Of a DNA stretch of 36,145 nt, positions 1-8,207 are shown one piece after another (within the stretch, counting starts at the first letter, position 1; each line of letters begins with the position of its first letter). The position numbers and the translations under genes were made by a program. The notes beneath the pieces were generated by a model. It was not told the DNA's origin. It ran no database searches and saw nothing but the letters and a program-made list of their open reading frames with translations. The stretch is taken from NCBI GenBank assembly GCA_003232015.1, contig QIKU01000110.1, positions 1 through 36,145 on the forward strand. Reading direction: 5' to 3'. Origin of the DNA: Gammaproteobacteria bacterium (GTDB taxonomy: Bacteria > Pseudomonadota > Gammaproteobacteria > UBA6429).

Positions 1-82
1 CACCGACCACTGTTGTTGCACCAATAAGAAACTTTCGGCGTTCTTTTTGCGAAACTGTTCTGTTTTGTTTTTTTGTAGTCAT
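1..82 (-). CDS. petA: Rieske iron-sulfur subunit of cytochrome bc1 (N-terminal fragment)
   Basis: Only the first 27 codons lie in the window; the gene continues beyond the left edge. The reading contains RRKFLIGATTVVG, the twin-arginine/membrane-anchor start typical of proteobacterial ubiquinol-cytochrome c reductase Rieske subunits (RRxFL followed by a small-residue hydrophobic stretch). The iron-sulfur domain is not visible. The ATG is at 82-80. Its ribosome site (TAGGG) overlaps the TAG stop of the upstream MerR-type gene, leaving only nine bases between the two genes, so they are probably translated from one message. The family call rests on a short but distinctive N-terminus, so other Tat-anchored proteins are not fully excluded. 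Confidence 0.6.
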   Translation of the reverse strand, partial: MTTKKQNRTVSQKERRKFLIGATTVVG

Positions 83-91
83 TGTATTACC

Positions 92-517
92 CTAATTATC
101 CTGCGCGAATGTTTCAATTAGTACACATACAGTATCCTGAGTTGGCATACCATCAGGTAAGTCCCGCCATTTTTGCAAGGCTTGTTCCATTGTTGTCTGC
201 AAAGTAAGCATGTCATCCAGATGCTGACGGTTTTCTTCAATTCGCCCTTCAATAATTTGCCTGACTATTGGACAAGGTGATGAACCTGATGTTGCATGTG
301 AGAGTATTTTTTTTATTTCCTTAAGCGTAAACCCCAATGTTTTTGCTTTACGAATAAATTTTATTCTTGACACATCATTGTTGTCATATAATTTATAACC
401 ATTTTTTTGATTTACTTTTGGTTTAATCAGATCAATACGTGAGTAATACCTGACAACCTCGGGTACTACATTCGCGCGTGTTGACACTTCGCTCACTGTC
501 ATGGTTTTTACGTTCAT
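92..517 (-). CDS. MerR-family metal-responsive transcriptional regulator
   Basis: This 141-residue protein has a MerR winged-helix DNA-binding domain in residues 6-75 (VRYYSRIDLIKP, NGYKLYDNNDVSRIKFIRKAKTLGFTLKEI). A long dimerisation helix follows at about 85-118, then a short C-terminal loop. Cysteines occur only at C82 and C131. C82 aligns with the first mercury ligand of MerR, but the C117/C126 pair of classical MerR is not intact, as residue 117 is tryptophan. The inducer (Hg, another soft metal, or a thiol-reactive compound) is therefore open. The gene follows merA on the same strand and sits nine bases ahead of petA. The start has a GGGGACAGG ribosome site. A MerR-type promoter with a 20-bp spacer and a palindrome lies upstream at 570-601, suggesting autoregulation. 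Confidence 0.85.
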   Translation of the reverse strand: MNVKTMTVSEVSTRANVVPEVVRYYSRIDLIKPKVNQKNGYKLYDNNDVSRIKFIRKAKTLGFTLKEIKKILSHATSGSSPCPIVRQIIEGRIEENRQHLDDMLTLQTTMEQALQKWRDLPDGMPTQDTVCVLIETFAQDN

Positions 518-569
518 TTGACCTGTCCCCTCAATATAAAAAACAACTGAAAAGGTAATTTATAAATTA

Positions 570-601
570 AGTGTAGAACATATGTGCGACACACAGGTCA
601 A
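570..601 (-). promoter_or_regulatory. Putative MerR-type promoter/operator of the merR-like gene
   Basis: On the minus strand, TTGACC (601-596) and TACACT (575-570) are separated by 20 bp, the overlong spacing typical of MerR-activated promoters. A 22-bp imperfect palindrome at 571-592 (18 of 22 positions symmetric, centred on ACATATGT) overlaps the spacer and the -10. Its centre is about 4 bp off the middle of the spacer, which is not ideal for a MerR site and lowers confidence. The 9-bp sequence at 593-601 recurs inverted at 518-526, next to the start codon. Confidence 0.45.
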
Positions 602-688
602 TAGCGATGATGTTTTTACTAATATATTCAGCTGAGAGGCTTAAATTGCGGGAGGGGGAAGCTTAACTTTTTTATAAGAATATAAATA

Positions 689-2119
689 TTATCCTGCACA
701 GCACGAAAGCTGCTTGATATCCTTATTAAATGTTTGTGCAGTCAGTTTTAGTCCTTCGACCATTGTTAAATAAGGGAATAGCTGATCAGCAAGGTCATTT
801 ACAGTCATCTGGTTGCGAATAGCCAGTGCTGCCGTTTGAATAACTTCGCCAGCGTCTTGAGCCAATATTTGGCAACCCATAATTCTCCCCGTGTCTTTTT
901 CAGCAACGAGCTTGATAAAACCGCGTGTGTCAAAATTAGCTAAAGCTCGTGGTACGTTGTTTAAATTCAGGCGACGGCTATCCACATCAAACCCCTGCTC
1001 TTTTGCTTGTTGTTCGCTTAAACCAACGGTAGCAACTTGCGGTTCGGTAAATATCACTGCGGGCATAATAGATAAATCAATTGCCACATTGTCACCCGTC
1101 ATATTACGCGCAGCACGTGTACCAGCGGCGGCGGCAACATAAACAAATTGTGGCTGACTGGAACAGTCACCGGCCGCATAAATATTTTCAATATTGGTTC
1201 GCATATGCTTATCAATAATAATAGCACCGCGTTTTTCGGTATGAACGCCCACTTTATCTAAGCCTAATTTAGCCGTGTTAGGTGTGCGCCCTGCTGCGAT
1301 CAATAACTGGTCACCCTTAACATTACCGCTATTTGTTTTTAGAGTAAAAATATTGCTGTTATATTCAACCTTGTCCACTAACGTATTTAACATTACCTGA
1401 ATGCCTTCCTCTTTAAACGCCTGTAGCAAACCTTTTCCAATTTCAGAGTCTTCTTTTGACAGTAAAGATGAACGTGCTATTACCGTAACGCTTGCTCCAA
1501 GGTGTCGAAAAGCCTGCGCTAATTCCAGGGCAACAACCGAAGCACCTAGTACAATTAAATGCTCTGGCACTGCATCCGCAACCAATGCTTCGGTTGATGT
1601 CCAGTAAGGTACGTCGTTTAAACCTTTTATATCTGGTATTGATGCGCTTGCACCAACCGCAAGTAAAATACGGTTAGCCTGAATTTCTTTTTCACTGCCT
1701 TCTTTGCTGGTAACAATAAGTGTGTTGGCATTTTTAAACCGCGCCATGCCGCGAACCAGATTGATGGCAGGATTGTTTTCTAAAATACTTTCATATTTTG
1801 TATAGCGTAATTTTGCAACCCATTCTTGTTGCTGCTCCATCATGGCTTTGCGATTAATTTTTGGGGTATTTAATGGTAAGCCATTGAAGCTATGATGAGC
1901 CTGAATATAGGCGATATGCGCGCCGCGGATAAAAATTTTAGATGGCACACAGCCAATATTGACACAGGTACCACCAATATCATCCGCAGCCTCTATAATG
2001 GTTACTGTGGCACCTTGCTCAACGGCTTTTATCGCCGCAGCAAAAGCAGCGGAACCACTGCCAACGACTGCAATGTGCAAGCTATTTCCATTTGTTGTGC
2101 TGTTAGTATTATGTGTCAT
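689..2119 (-). CDS. merA: Mercuric reductase MerA, core form without NmerA domain
   Basis: Cytosolic flavoprotein that reduces Hg(II) to volatile Hg(0) with NADPH. From the chosen start it has 476 residues. It shows an FAD-binding GxGxxx motif at about residue 20, the redox pair GTCVNIGCVPSK (C52, C57), an NAD(P)-binding domain with GASVVALE, AAGRTPN and YAAGDC motifs, and a dimerisation domain ending in LFPYLTMVEGLKL. The C-terminal vicinal pair CCAG (C473, C474) separates MerA from lipoamide dehydrogenases. There is no N-terminal HMA domain. The frame is open 40 codons further (to 2239), but that stretch contains the mer-type promoter, so I chose the ATG at 2119 with a GGGG ribosome site. 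No merT, merP or other Hg transporter gene lies in the window. Confidence 0.9.
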   Translation of the reverse strand: MTHNTNSTTNGNSLHIAVVGSGSAAFAAAIKAVEQGATVTIIEAADDIGGTCVNIGCVPSKIFIRGAHIAYIQAHHSFNGLPLNTPKINRKAMMEQQQEWVAKLRYTKYESILENNPAINLVRGMARFKNANTLIVTSKEGSEKEIQANRILLAVGASASIPDIKGLNDVPYWTSTEALVADAVPEHLIVLGASVVALELAQAFRHLGASVTVIARSSLLSKEDSEIGKGLLQAFKEEGIQVMLNTLVDKVEYNSNIFTLKTNSGNVKGDQLLIAAGRTPNTAKLGLDKVGVHTEKRGAIIIDKHMRTNIENIYAAGDCSSQPQFVYVAAAAGTRAARNMTGDNVAIDLSIMPAVIFTEPQVATVGLSEQQAKEQGFDVDSRRLNLNNVPRALANFDTRGFIKLVAEKDTGRIMGCQILAQDAGEVIQTAALAIRNQMTVNDLADQLFPYLTMVEGLKLTAQTFNKDIKQLSCCAG

Positions 2120-2496
2120 TATAAAATCCCCAGGTTTGCTGTAAGGCTTGCTTTTATTTATAGAAATTAACACAATAAGTATAAATGCCGTACTTAAGAA
2201 CAGAGTCAAGTCATGAGGGTGCCCCACAAAATTCAGCATCCAGGTCAGTACGTGGAAGTAGTGTAAATCAGTTTAAATATATACTTTATACCATTGTAAA
2301 CATTAGATATTTTTGCTTTACAAACCCTGCTTCTTGCCATATGCTCTAGGGTAATAAATTCATGGCAATTGTGGCTATACCAATGTCTTTAAAATTCAAA
2401 TTTGGCTATACAGCAAACACTGTTAATGCTGTCGGCGCTAGCCGCTCAGTTTTTAAACGGGCGCTCAGCCTTAAATCAGACATTCTTTTTGTTTAA
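2120..2496. other. Intergenic region between divergent merA and aminotransferase genes
   Basis: This gap holds the merA promoter/operator on its left side. The right half (about 2270-2496) is AT-rich and should contain the promoter of the aminotransferase gene, but I see no convincing -35/-10 pair, riboswitch or terminator there. No RNA gene is recognisable. Confidence 0.5.
2178..2209 (-). promoter_or_regulatory. mer-type promoter/operator of merA
   Basis: The minus strand carries TTGACT (2209-2204) and TATACT (2183-2178) with a 20-bp spacer. The spacer begins with CTGTTCTTAAGTACGG, which matches the classical merOP dyad (CCGTACATGAGTACGG) at 12 of 16 positions and is itself an imperfect dyad. 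This spacing and sequence are typical of promoters that MerR twists into activity when mercury is present. It lies about 60 bp upstream of the merA ATG at 2119 and argues against any longer merA start. Confidence 0.75.
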
Positions 2497-3621
2497 ATGA
2501 ACATTAACTCACTTATACAAGCAGAATTTAAACTCAATAACAAAATCACCTACCTCAATCACGCTGCAGTCTCTCCCTGGCCTGTATCCACCGCAAAAGC
2601 CATTTCCGATTTTGCACTGGAAAATAAAACTTATGGCGCAACCTACTACCCAAAATGGAATGAAGTAGAAAATAACTTACGCAATAATCTTGCCTTACTT
2701 ATAAATGCAGCTGGGGCTGATGATATTGCATTGGTGAAAAATACTTCTGAAGCATTGTCAATGGTCGCATATGGATTAGACTGGCAACCCAATAACAATG
2801 TGGTTATCAGCGATGAAGAGTTTCCTTCAAACCGGATTGTATGGGAGTCGCTTGCAGACAAGCAGGTGGAGTTAAAGCAAATTTCTTTAACTCAGAATCC
2901 TGAAGATGCCTTAATCGCCGCCTGTGACGAAAATACAAAACTGCTTGCGATTAGTTCAACACAATACAGCAGTGGCATTACTCTTGACTTAGTGAAACTC
3001 GGACAGGCGTGCAAGCAAAAAAATATACTCTTTTGTGTTGATGCCATACAAACCATTGGCGCCCTGCAACTTGATGTACAAAAAATTCAGGCCGACTTTG
3101 TAATGGCGGACGGCCATAAATGGATGCTTGCACCCGAAGGACTTGCTCTGTTCTATTGCAGTCAAAAAAAACGCCCTACATTAAAGCTCAATGAATTTGG
3201 CTGGCATATGACCGAAGACATGACTAACTTTAGCTCAACACAGTGGCAAACCGCCAGCAGCGGACGGCGCTTTGAATGCGGCAGCCCTAATATGCTGGGT
3301 ATTCACGGGTTCGGTGCAAGCATTGCTTTGTTACTAGAATTTGGCATGGACAAAATAGAGACCTTACTTTTAGATAATACTGATTATTTGTTTTCTTTAT
3401 TAAAAAAAAATAAAGAGATTGAAATTATCACTCCGCAAGATGCAGGGAAATATGCGGGTATTGTTAGCTTTAAACATATAAAAAGAAAAAACAGTGAATT
3501 ATTTTCTCATTTATGGTCTCACAATATTATTTGTGCACAACGAGGGGAAGGTATTCGTTTTTCCCCACATTTTTATACGAGTAAAGAAAGTATAAAAAAG
3601 GCGGTCGATCTGTTGATATAG
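2497..3621 (+). CDS. PLP-dependent class V aminotransferase / cysteine-desulfurase-like protein
   Basis: This 374-residue fold-type I PLP enzyme is of the NifS/isopenicillin-N-epimerase-like group. The N-terminus YLNHAAVSPWP is the substrate-loop signature of the group. TSEAL (about 83-87) binds the cofactor phosphate, D182 in CVDAIQTIG contacts the pyridine nitrogen, and K208 in ADGHKWMLAPEG is the Schiff-base lysine. I do not see the conserved cysteine loop of true IscS/SufS desulfurases, so sulfur transfer is not assured; an aminotransferase, lyase or epimerase role is as likely. The 122-bp gap to the TPP-enzyme gene leaves it uncertain whether they share a transcript. The substrate is unknown. 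Confidence 0.8.
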   Translation: MNINSLIQAEFKLNNKITYLNHAAVSPWPVSTAKAISDFALENKTYGATYYPKWNEVENNLRNNLALLINAAGADDIALVKNTSEALSMVAYGLDWQPNNNVVISDEEFPSNRIVWESLADKQVELKQISLTQNPEDALIAACDENTKLLAISSTQYSSGITLDLVKLGQACKQKNILFCVDAIQTIGALQLDVQKIQADFVMADGHKWMLAPEGLALFYCSQKKRPTLKLNEFGWHMTEDMTNFSSTQWQTASSGRRFECGSPNMLGIHGFGASIALLLEFGMDKIETLLLDNTDYLFSLLKKNKEIEIITPQDAGKYAGIVSFKHIKRKNSELFSHLWSHNIICAQRGEGIRFSPHFYTSKESIKKAVDLLI

Positions 3622-3767
3622 TTCTGAAGTAAATGATATTAACGGGTTGCTCAATAAACAGGCGTTTTTGTCACGATATTAATAAGGAAATTCGGTTTCT
3701 TGCCGCTATATATTAAGGAATAAGGCTTATTACTAATTAATTTATGGATAAATGGAGTTTAGAAACA

Positions 3768-5420
3768 ATGAAAGCATCAGATTTATTTGTTAAATGCCTT
3801 GAAGAAGAAGGTATTGAATACATTTTTGGTATACCCGGTGAAGAAAATGCCGATTTTATGATTTCACTGGAACAATCAGAAAAAATTAAATTTATACTCA
3901 CGCGTCATGAGCAAGGCGCTGCTTTTATGGCTGAAGTTTACGGCCGTTTAACGGGTAACCCGGCTGGTTGCTTAGGCACGCTCGGCCCTGGAGCCACCAA
4001 CCTTATTACTGGTGTCGCTGATTCAAATATGGACAGGTCACCCATGCTGGTGCTAACGGGTCAGGGGGCATCGACTCGCTTACATAAAGAATCCCACCAG
4101 ATTATGGACGTGGTAAAAATGTTTGAACCCGTTACCAAATGGGCTCAAACCATTTTACATCCCGACAGCATTCCGGAAATTATACGTAAAGCAGTCCGAT
4201 TAGCTCGCACAGAAAAACCCGGTGCCTGCCATATTGAATTACCGGAAGATATTGCAAAGATTGACACCGACTCCAAACCCTTAAAACCACTTCGATTTCG
4301 GCGGCCGGTTGCGGGTGATAAAATTCTGAATCAGGCCGTTGATCAAATTTTAAAAGCAAAATGCCCGATTATTATTGCCGGTAATGGTTGTATCCGTAAA
4401 CGCGCCAGTAAACAACTTCGAAAATTATGTGAGAAGACCGGTATTGGTGTTATCAGTACCTTTATGGCCAAAGGTTGTATTGATATGGATAAAGATTATT
4501 GCCTTTACACTATCGGTTTACAGGCAAGAGATGTGATTGCCTGTGCACTGGATCATGCCGATTTAATTATTACACTTGGCTACGATATGGTGGAGTACCA
4601 CCCTACTTTGTGGAACCTCAATAAAGATAAAAAAATCATTCATATCGATTTTTTGCCCACAGAAATTGACGAGCATTATCACCCCGAAACAGAAGTCATC
4701 GGTGACCTCGCGCACACGTTATGGATGATGAACGAACGCTTTGATTCGGTTAAAGAATTTGAGTTTGATTTTGCTCAGCAACGTGCAACACGCAACACCA
4801 TGCAGGAAGAACTAAAAGAACATTTTGACGATGATACCGAAGGGTTGATACGTCCACAGAAAGTATTATGGGACGTACGGCAGGTGATGGGTGCAAATGA
4901 TATTCTACTTTCGGATGTAGGCGCACATAAAATGTGGATTGCACGGCAATACCAGTGTCATGAACCCAATACCTGTCTTATCCCCAATGGTTTTTGTTCG
5001 ATGGGGTTTGCCTTGCCCGGTGCCATTGCGGCGGATATTGTTCACCCTGATAGAAATATTTTGTCTATCTGTGGTGATGCGGGCTTTTTAATGAACGTGC
5101 AGGAAATGGAAACCGCGAAACGGCTTAATTCCAATATTGTGGTGATGGTATGGGAAGATAAAGCTTATGGTTTAATCGCATGGAAACAGGAAAATGAATT
5201 TGGTCACCACACCGACCTTTCATTTAACAACCCGAACTGGATGGAACTTGCCAGTGCCTTTGGCTGGCATGGCCACCATGTTGTAAACAGCCGCGATTTA
5301 GCTTCTGAATTAGAAGCGGCATTTAGTGAACAAGGCCCCAGTTTAGTTGTCGTACCAATTGACTACCGCGAAAATATGTTACTAACAAAACGACTTGGCG
5401 ATATTGCTTGCCCCATATAA
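3768..5420 (+). CDS. Thiamine-diphosphate enzyme, acetolactate-synthase-like large subunit
   Basis: About 550 residues with the three domains of the acetohydroxyacid synthase/pyruvate oxidase family. The N-terminal Pyr domain has FGIPGEEN and the catalytic glutamate in LTRHEQGAAFMAEVYGRLTG (E49 from this start). A central domain follows. The C-terminal PP domain has GDAGFLMN followed by VMVWEDKAYGLI (metal/ThDP binding). No IlvN-type small subunit is adjacent, which fits a catabolic acetolactate synthase or another 2-oxoacid-using member rather than the biosynthetic complex. An upstream ATG at 3744 is in frame, but GGAG precedes the ATG at 3768, which I prefer. An aldehyde dehydrogenase gene follows 47 bp downstream on the same strand, suggesting a two-step pathway producing and oxidising an aldehyde. 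The substrate is unproven. Confidence 0.8.
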   Translation: MKASDLFVKCLEEEGIEYIFGIPGEENADFMISLEQSEKIKFILTRHEQGAAFMAEVYGRLTGNPAGCLGTLGPGATNLITGVADSNMDRSPMLVLTGQGASTRLHKESHQIMDVVKMFEPVTKWAQTILHPDSIPEIIRKAVRLARTEKPGACHIELPEDIAKIDTDSKPLKPLRFRRPVAGDKILNQAVDQILKAKCPIIIAGNGCIRKRASKQLRKLCEKTGIGVISTFMAKGCIDMDKDYCLYTIGLQARDVIACALDHADLIITLGYDMVEYHPTLWNLNKDKKIIHIDFLPTEIDEHYHPETEVIGDLAHTLWMMNERFDSVKEFEFDFAQQRATRNTMQEELKEHFDDDTEGLIRPQKVLWDVRQVMGANDILLSDVGAHKMWIARQYQCHEPNTCLIPNGFCSMGFALPGAIAADIVHPDRNILSICGDAGFLMNVQEMETAKRLNSNIVVMVWEDKAYGLIAWKQENEFGHHTDLSFNNPNWMELASAFGWHGHHVVNSRDLASELEAAFSEQGPSLVVVPIDYRENMLLTKRLGDIACPI

Positions 5421-5467
5421 GACCCATAGTAAGAATAGTATGATCATTAAATAAAAAGGAATATCCA

Positions 5468-6907
5468 TTGACCACACATTACCCTTTAATGGTTGCAGGT
5501 TACACTGCACCGGGTAACGACAGAATAACCGTTACCGCACCCTATGACGACAGTGTTATCGCAACACTCGATGCAGCCGATGTCAATACCGTTGAAATGG
5601 CACTCACTACAGCCAGTGATTTATTTAATGACAAATCAAAATGGCTGCCTGCATCGCAACGCATCACTATCCTTGAAAAAACAGCGGCACTGATGCGTGA
5701 GCAATTTGACGAACTGGTAATTGAAGCTGCGCGTGAAGGCGGGAAACCCTTTAACGACTCGCGTGTTGAAGTCGAACGCGCGATTGATGGTGTATTAAAT
5801 TGCATTGAATGTATCCGTACCGATCACGGTACTGAAATCCCAATGGGTATAAACCCGGCCTCTGAACACCGTATTGCATTTACTCGCAGTGAACCGATTG
5901 GGGTGGTGGTTGCCGTTAGCGCGTTTAACCACCCGCTTAATTTAATTATTCATCAAGTTGGGCCTGCTATAGCAACAGGTTGCCCGGTTATTATTAAACC
6001 TGCCGAAGACACACCTTTGTCCTGCTATCGCTTTATTACTTTACTACGCAAAGCGGGTTTACCTGATGAGTGGTGTCAGGCACTGGTTGTATCAGATTTA
6101 GATGTTGCCACACAACTGGTTACCGATAATCGTGTTGGCTTCTTTAGCTTTATTGGAAGCGCCAGTGTTGGCTGGATGTTACGCAGCAAACTTGCTCCCG
6201 GCACACGTTGCGCACTAGAACACGGTGGTGTTGCACCGGTTATCGTTGAAGCCGATGCCGATTTGAAAGATGCACTACCACTGTTAGCCAAAGGCGGCTT
6301 TTATCATGCAGGCCAGGTGTGCGTATCCGTGCAGCGTGTGTTTTGCCATAAAGATATTGTTAAACTAGTTGCAACTAATCTTGCTGACATGGCAAAAAAA
6401 CTGGTTGTAGGTGACCCTACCCACCCCGAAACCGAAGTTGGGCCATTAATTCGCAAGCGTGAAGTCGAACGTATTCACGACTGGGTTAGCCAGGCAATAA
6501 AAGACGGCGCAGAATTATTAACAGGTGGAAAAATAAAAGGGAATTGTTATGAACCCACCGTATTATTAAATCCACCCGCCAACTCTATTGTTTCCACAAA
6601 AGAAATTTTTGGGCCGGTCATCTGCGTGTATAGTTTTGATAATGTAGATGATGCGCTGAATCAAGCTAATGCTCTACCCTTCGCTTTTCAGGCCAGTGTA
6701 TTTACTAAATCTATTGATAATGCACTGCATGCCTATAAGCACCTTAACGCAAGCGCCGTGATGATAAACGACCACACGGCTTTTCGTGTTGACTGGATGC
6801 CTTTTGCAGGCTTGCGCCACTCCGGCTTAGGTGTTGGGGGTATTCCAAATACTTATCACGACATGCAAATTAAGAAATTAATGGTATTGAAATCCACTAA
6901 AATTTAA
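5468..6907 (+). CDS. NAD(P)-dependent aldehyde dehydrogenase
   Basis: This 479-residue ALDH-superfamily enzyme oxidises an aldehyde to the acid (or acyl-CoA) with NAD(P)+. Catalytic residues are visible: N154 in SAFNHPLN, K177 in IIKPAEDTP, the Rossmann turn FIGSASVG (229-235), E251 in LEHGGVAP and the nucleophile C285 in HAGQVCVSVQR, followed by EIFGPV. The start is TTG (5468), seven bases after AAGGA. The C-terminal PFAGLRHSGLGVGG motif is typical of lactaldehyde, succinate-semialdehyde and phosphonoacetaldehyde dehydrogenase relatives. The specific substrate cannot be read from sequence. It is probably co-transcribed with the TPP enzyme upstream. The gene ends six bases before the convergent gene at 6913, with no obvious terminator between. 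Confidence 0.88.
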   Translation: MTTHYPLMVAGYTAPGNDRITVTAPYDDSVIATLDAADVNTVEMALTTASDLFNDKSKWLPASQRITILEKTAALMREQFDELVIEAAREGGKPFNDSRVEVERAIDGVLNCIECIRTDHGTEIPMGINPASEHRIAFTRSEPIGVVVAVSAFNHPLNLIIHQVGPAIATGCPVIIKPAEDTPLSCYRFITLLRKAGLPDEWCQALVVSDLDVATQLVTDNRVGFFSFIGSASVGWMLRSKLAPGTRCALEHGGVAPVIVEADADLKDALPLLAKGGFYHAGQVCVSVQRVFCHKDIVKLVATNLADMAKKLVVGDPTHPETEVGPLIRKREVERIHDWVSQAIKDGAELLTGGKIKGNCYEPTVLLNPPANSIVSTKEIFGPVICVYSFDNVDDALNQANALPFAFQASVFTKSIDNALHAYKHLNASAVMINDHTAFRVDWMPFAGLRHSGLGVGGIPNTYHDMQIKKLMVLKSTKI

Positions 6908-6912
6908 TCCTG

Positions 6913-7326
6913 CTATGGGTTGATTTTCTCAAAATGCAGGTATTCATAGTTATCTGTTTTAGTATCGGTTGATTTATACGTTATTCCATAAAATCGAAAA
7001 AAACCTGAAATATCTTCTGGTAAAGATTTTGAGTTATCACACCAACCAACGGTAAAACGCAATTCTTTTTGAATGGCGGCATTGCCTTTTTCCTGTGTTT
7101 TTATTTTAAAAATGAAACTTGCAAAGTCTTTATTAAGTGGTTCCCCTTTATAATTATGAATCACTTCTGTAATTTGACCTGTGGTGATCCAGTCTGCAGC
7201 TGCAACACACTTTTCTTTGTCAAACTTTAATTGTGAAAAGCAAGGCGATTGCGGACATGGCTTTGTCGCAAAAACGGGGCTTGCTGCGAAAAGCAATATA
7301 GCCACTGCGGTTAATTTTTGCCTCAT
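6913..7326 (-). CDS. Small exported protein of unknown function
   Basis: This 137-residue protein begins with a clear Sec signal peptide (MRQK, a hydrophobic core, then cleavage near VFA-TKP), so the mature protein should be periplasmic. The mature part has cysteines in KPCPQSPCFSQ, EKCVAA and VGWCDN, which may form disulfides. I recognise no family. It lies 17 bases downstream of the HDOD gene on the same strand and may share its transcript. No strong ribosome site precedes the ATG. Confidence 0.6.
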   Translation of the reverse strand: MRQKLTAVAILLFAASPVFATKPCPQSPCFSQLKFDKEKCVAAADWITTGQITEVIHNYKGEPLNKDFASFIFKIKTQEKGNAAIQKELRFTVGWCDNSKSLPEDISGFFRFYGITYKSTDTKTDNYEYLHFEKINP

Positions 7327-7343
7327 AATAACTACAGTGAAAT

Positions 7344-8207
7344 TTAAGATTTTGACATTAATAAATTTTGTACTTCTTTATAAGTAGTATGCGCATGCGC
7401 AATGGCGTCTTCAATAATATCGGGGGGCAAATCTGCAGCTACCCAGTCTTCATCCATTAGCATCGCGGCATCGGTTTCTTCTATATTGGTTGTATTAAGT
7501 TCGGTCATTACCGCCAGTGTATTTGCAATTTTGACAATGGCACTTTCTTGCTGGTATTGTTTCGCTTTTTGAATTTCATGGTGTGCGCCAATCACTTCTA
7601 TTAGCATAGGAGTTAAATGCCAGTTTTCGGCCAACGCACTGCCGACCATGGCATGGTCAAAACCGATAAACTCCTGCTCGATTGTATAGAGCTCGGTGTC
7701 TTCTGTATCATCCAGAATGTATTCCAGAGACTTGCGTGACAATTCAGGGAGTTCTTTAAATAAAACAAGTTGGCCAATATCATGCAATAGACCAGCAACA
7801 AACAAACCATCCGGGTTTTTTACTTTTGTTTTCGAGCCCAGATACTTTGCGATAATTGCACAATAAATACAGTGCATCCAGAAATCATCCATACTGAGCA
7901 GATCATTTGGAATACCATCAAATGTTTCAACGGCCGAGGTTGCAAGTGCAATATCACGTACACGCTCTGTACCAATAACAGTCACAGCTTTGGCAACAGA
8001 GTCGATTTCTTTGCTAATACCGTAAGCCGGGCTATTTGCCATCCGTAGTACACGCATGGTTAAGCCGGGATCCTGGCTGATCACTTCGGCAACTTTGGTC
8101 ATTGAGCATTGCGGATCATTGACCATTTCATTGACGCGCACAAATACGCCAGGTAAGGATACCAAATCATTAATATTCTTAACTATTTCATCTAAAGATG
8201 CCGCCAT
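7344..8207 (-). CDS. HDOD-domain signalling protein
   Basis: This 287-residue protein consists almost entirely of an HDOD domain: LVSLPGVFVRVNEMVNDPQCSM, VAEVISQDPGLTMRVLRMANSPAYG, VIGTERVRDIAL and GLLHDIGQLVLFKELPE, then FDHAMVGSALAENWHL. HDOD proteins are HD-GYP relatives that usually lack full phosphodiesterase residues and act as signalling or output modules, for example in motility, stress or cell-cycle control. There is no receiver or GGDEF domain attached. The frame is open to 8267, but GGGA lies ahead of the ATG at 8207, and the HDOD homology begins there, so I use that start. The specific role is unknown. Confidence 0.85.
   Translation of the reverse strand: MAASLDEIVKNINDLVSLPGVFVRVNEMVNDPQCSMTKVAEVISQDPGLTMRVLRMANSPAYGISKEIDSVAKAVTVIGTERVRDIALATSAVETFDGIPNDLLSMDDFWMHCIYCAIIAKYLGSKTKVKNPDGLFVAGLLHDIGQLVLFKELPELSRKSLEYILDDTEDTELYTIEQEFIGFDHAMVGSALAENWHLTPMLIEVIGAHHEIQKAKQYQQESAIVKIANTLAVMTELNTTNIEETDAAMLMDEDWVAADLPPDIIEDAIAHAHTTYKEVQNLLMSKS

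Noticed and set aside
2120..2239. 40-residue hydrophobic N-terminal extension of merA (start at 2239)
   Set aside because: It contains the mer-type -35, operator and -10, so transcription starts after it; the ATG at 2119 has a ribosome site and fits MerA.
2497..6907. A 2-aminoethylphosphonate pathway (PhnW-like, phosphonopyruvate decarboxylase, phosphonoacetaldehyde dehydrogenase)
   Set aside because: The aminotransferase looks like the cysteine-desulfurase/epimerase group and the TPP enzyme is a full three-domain acetolactate-synthase type of about 550 residues, longer than phosphonopyruvate decarboxylase.
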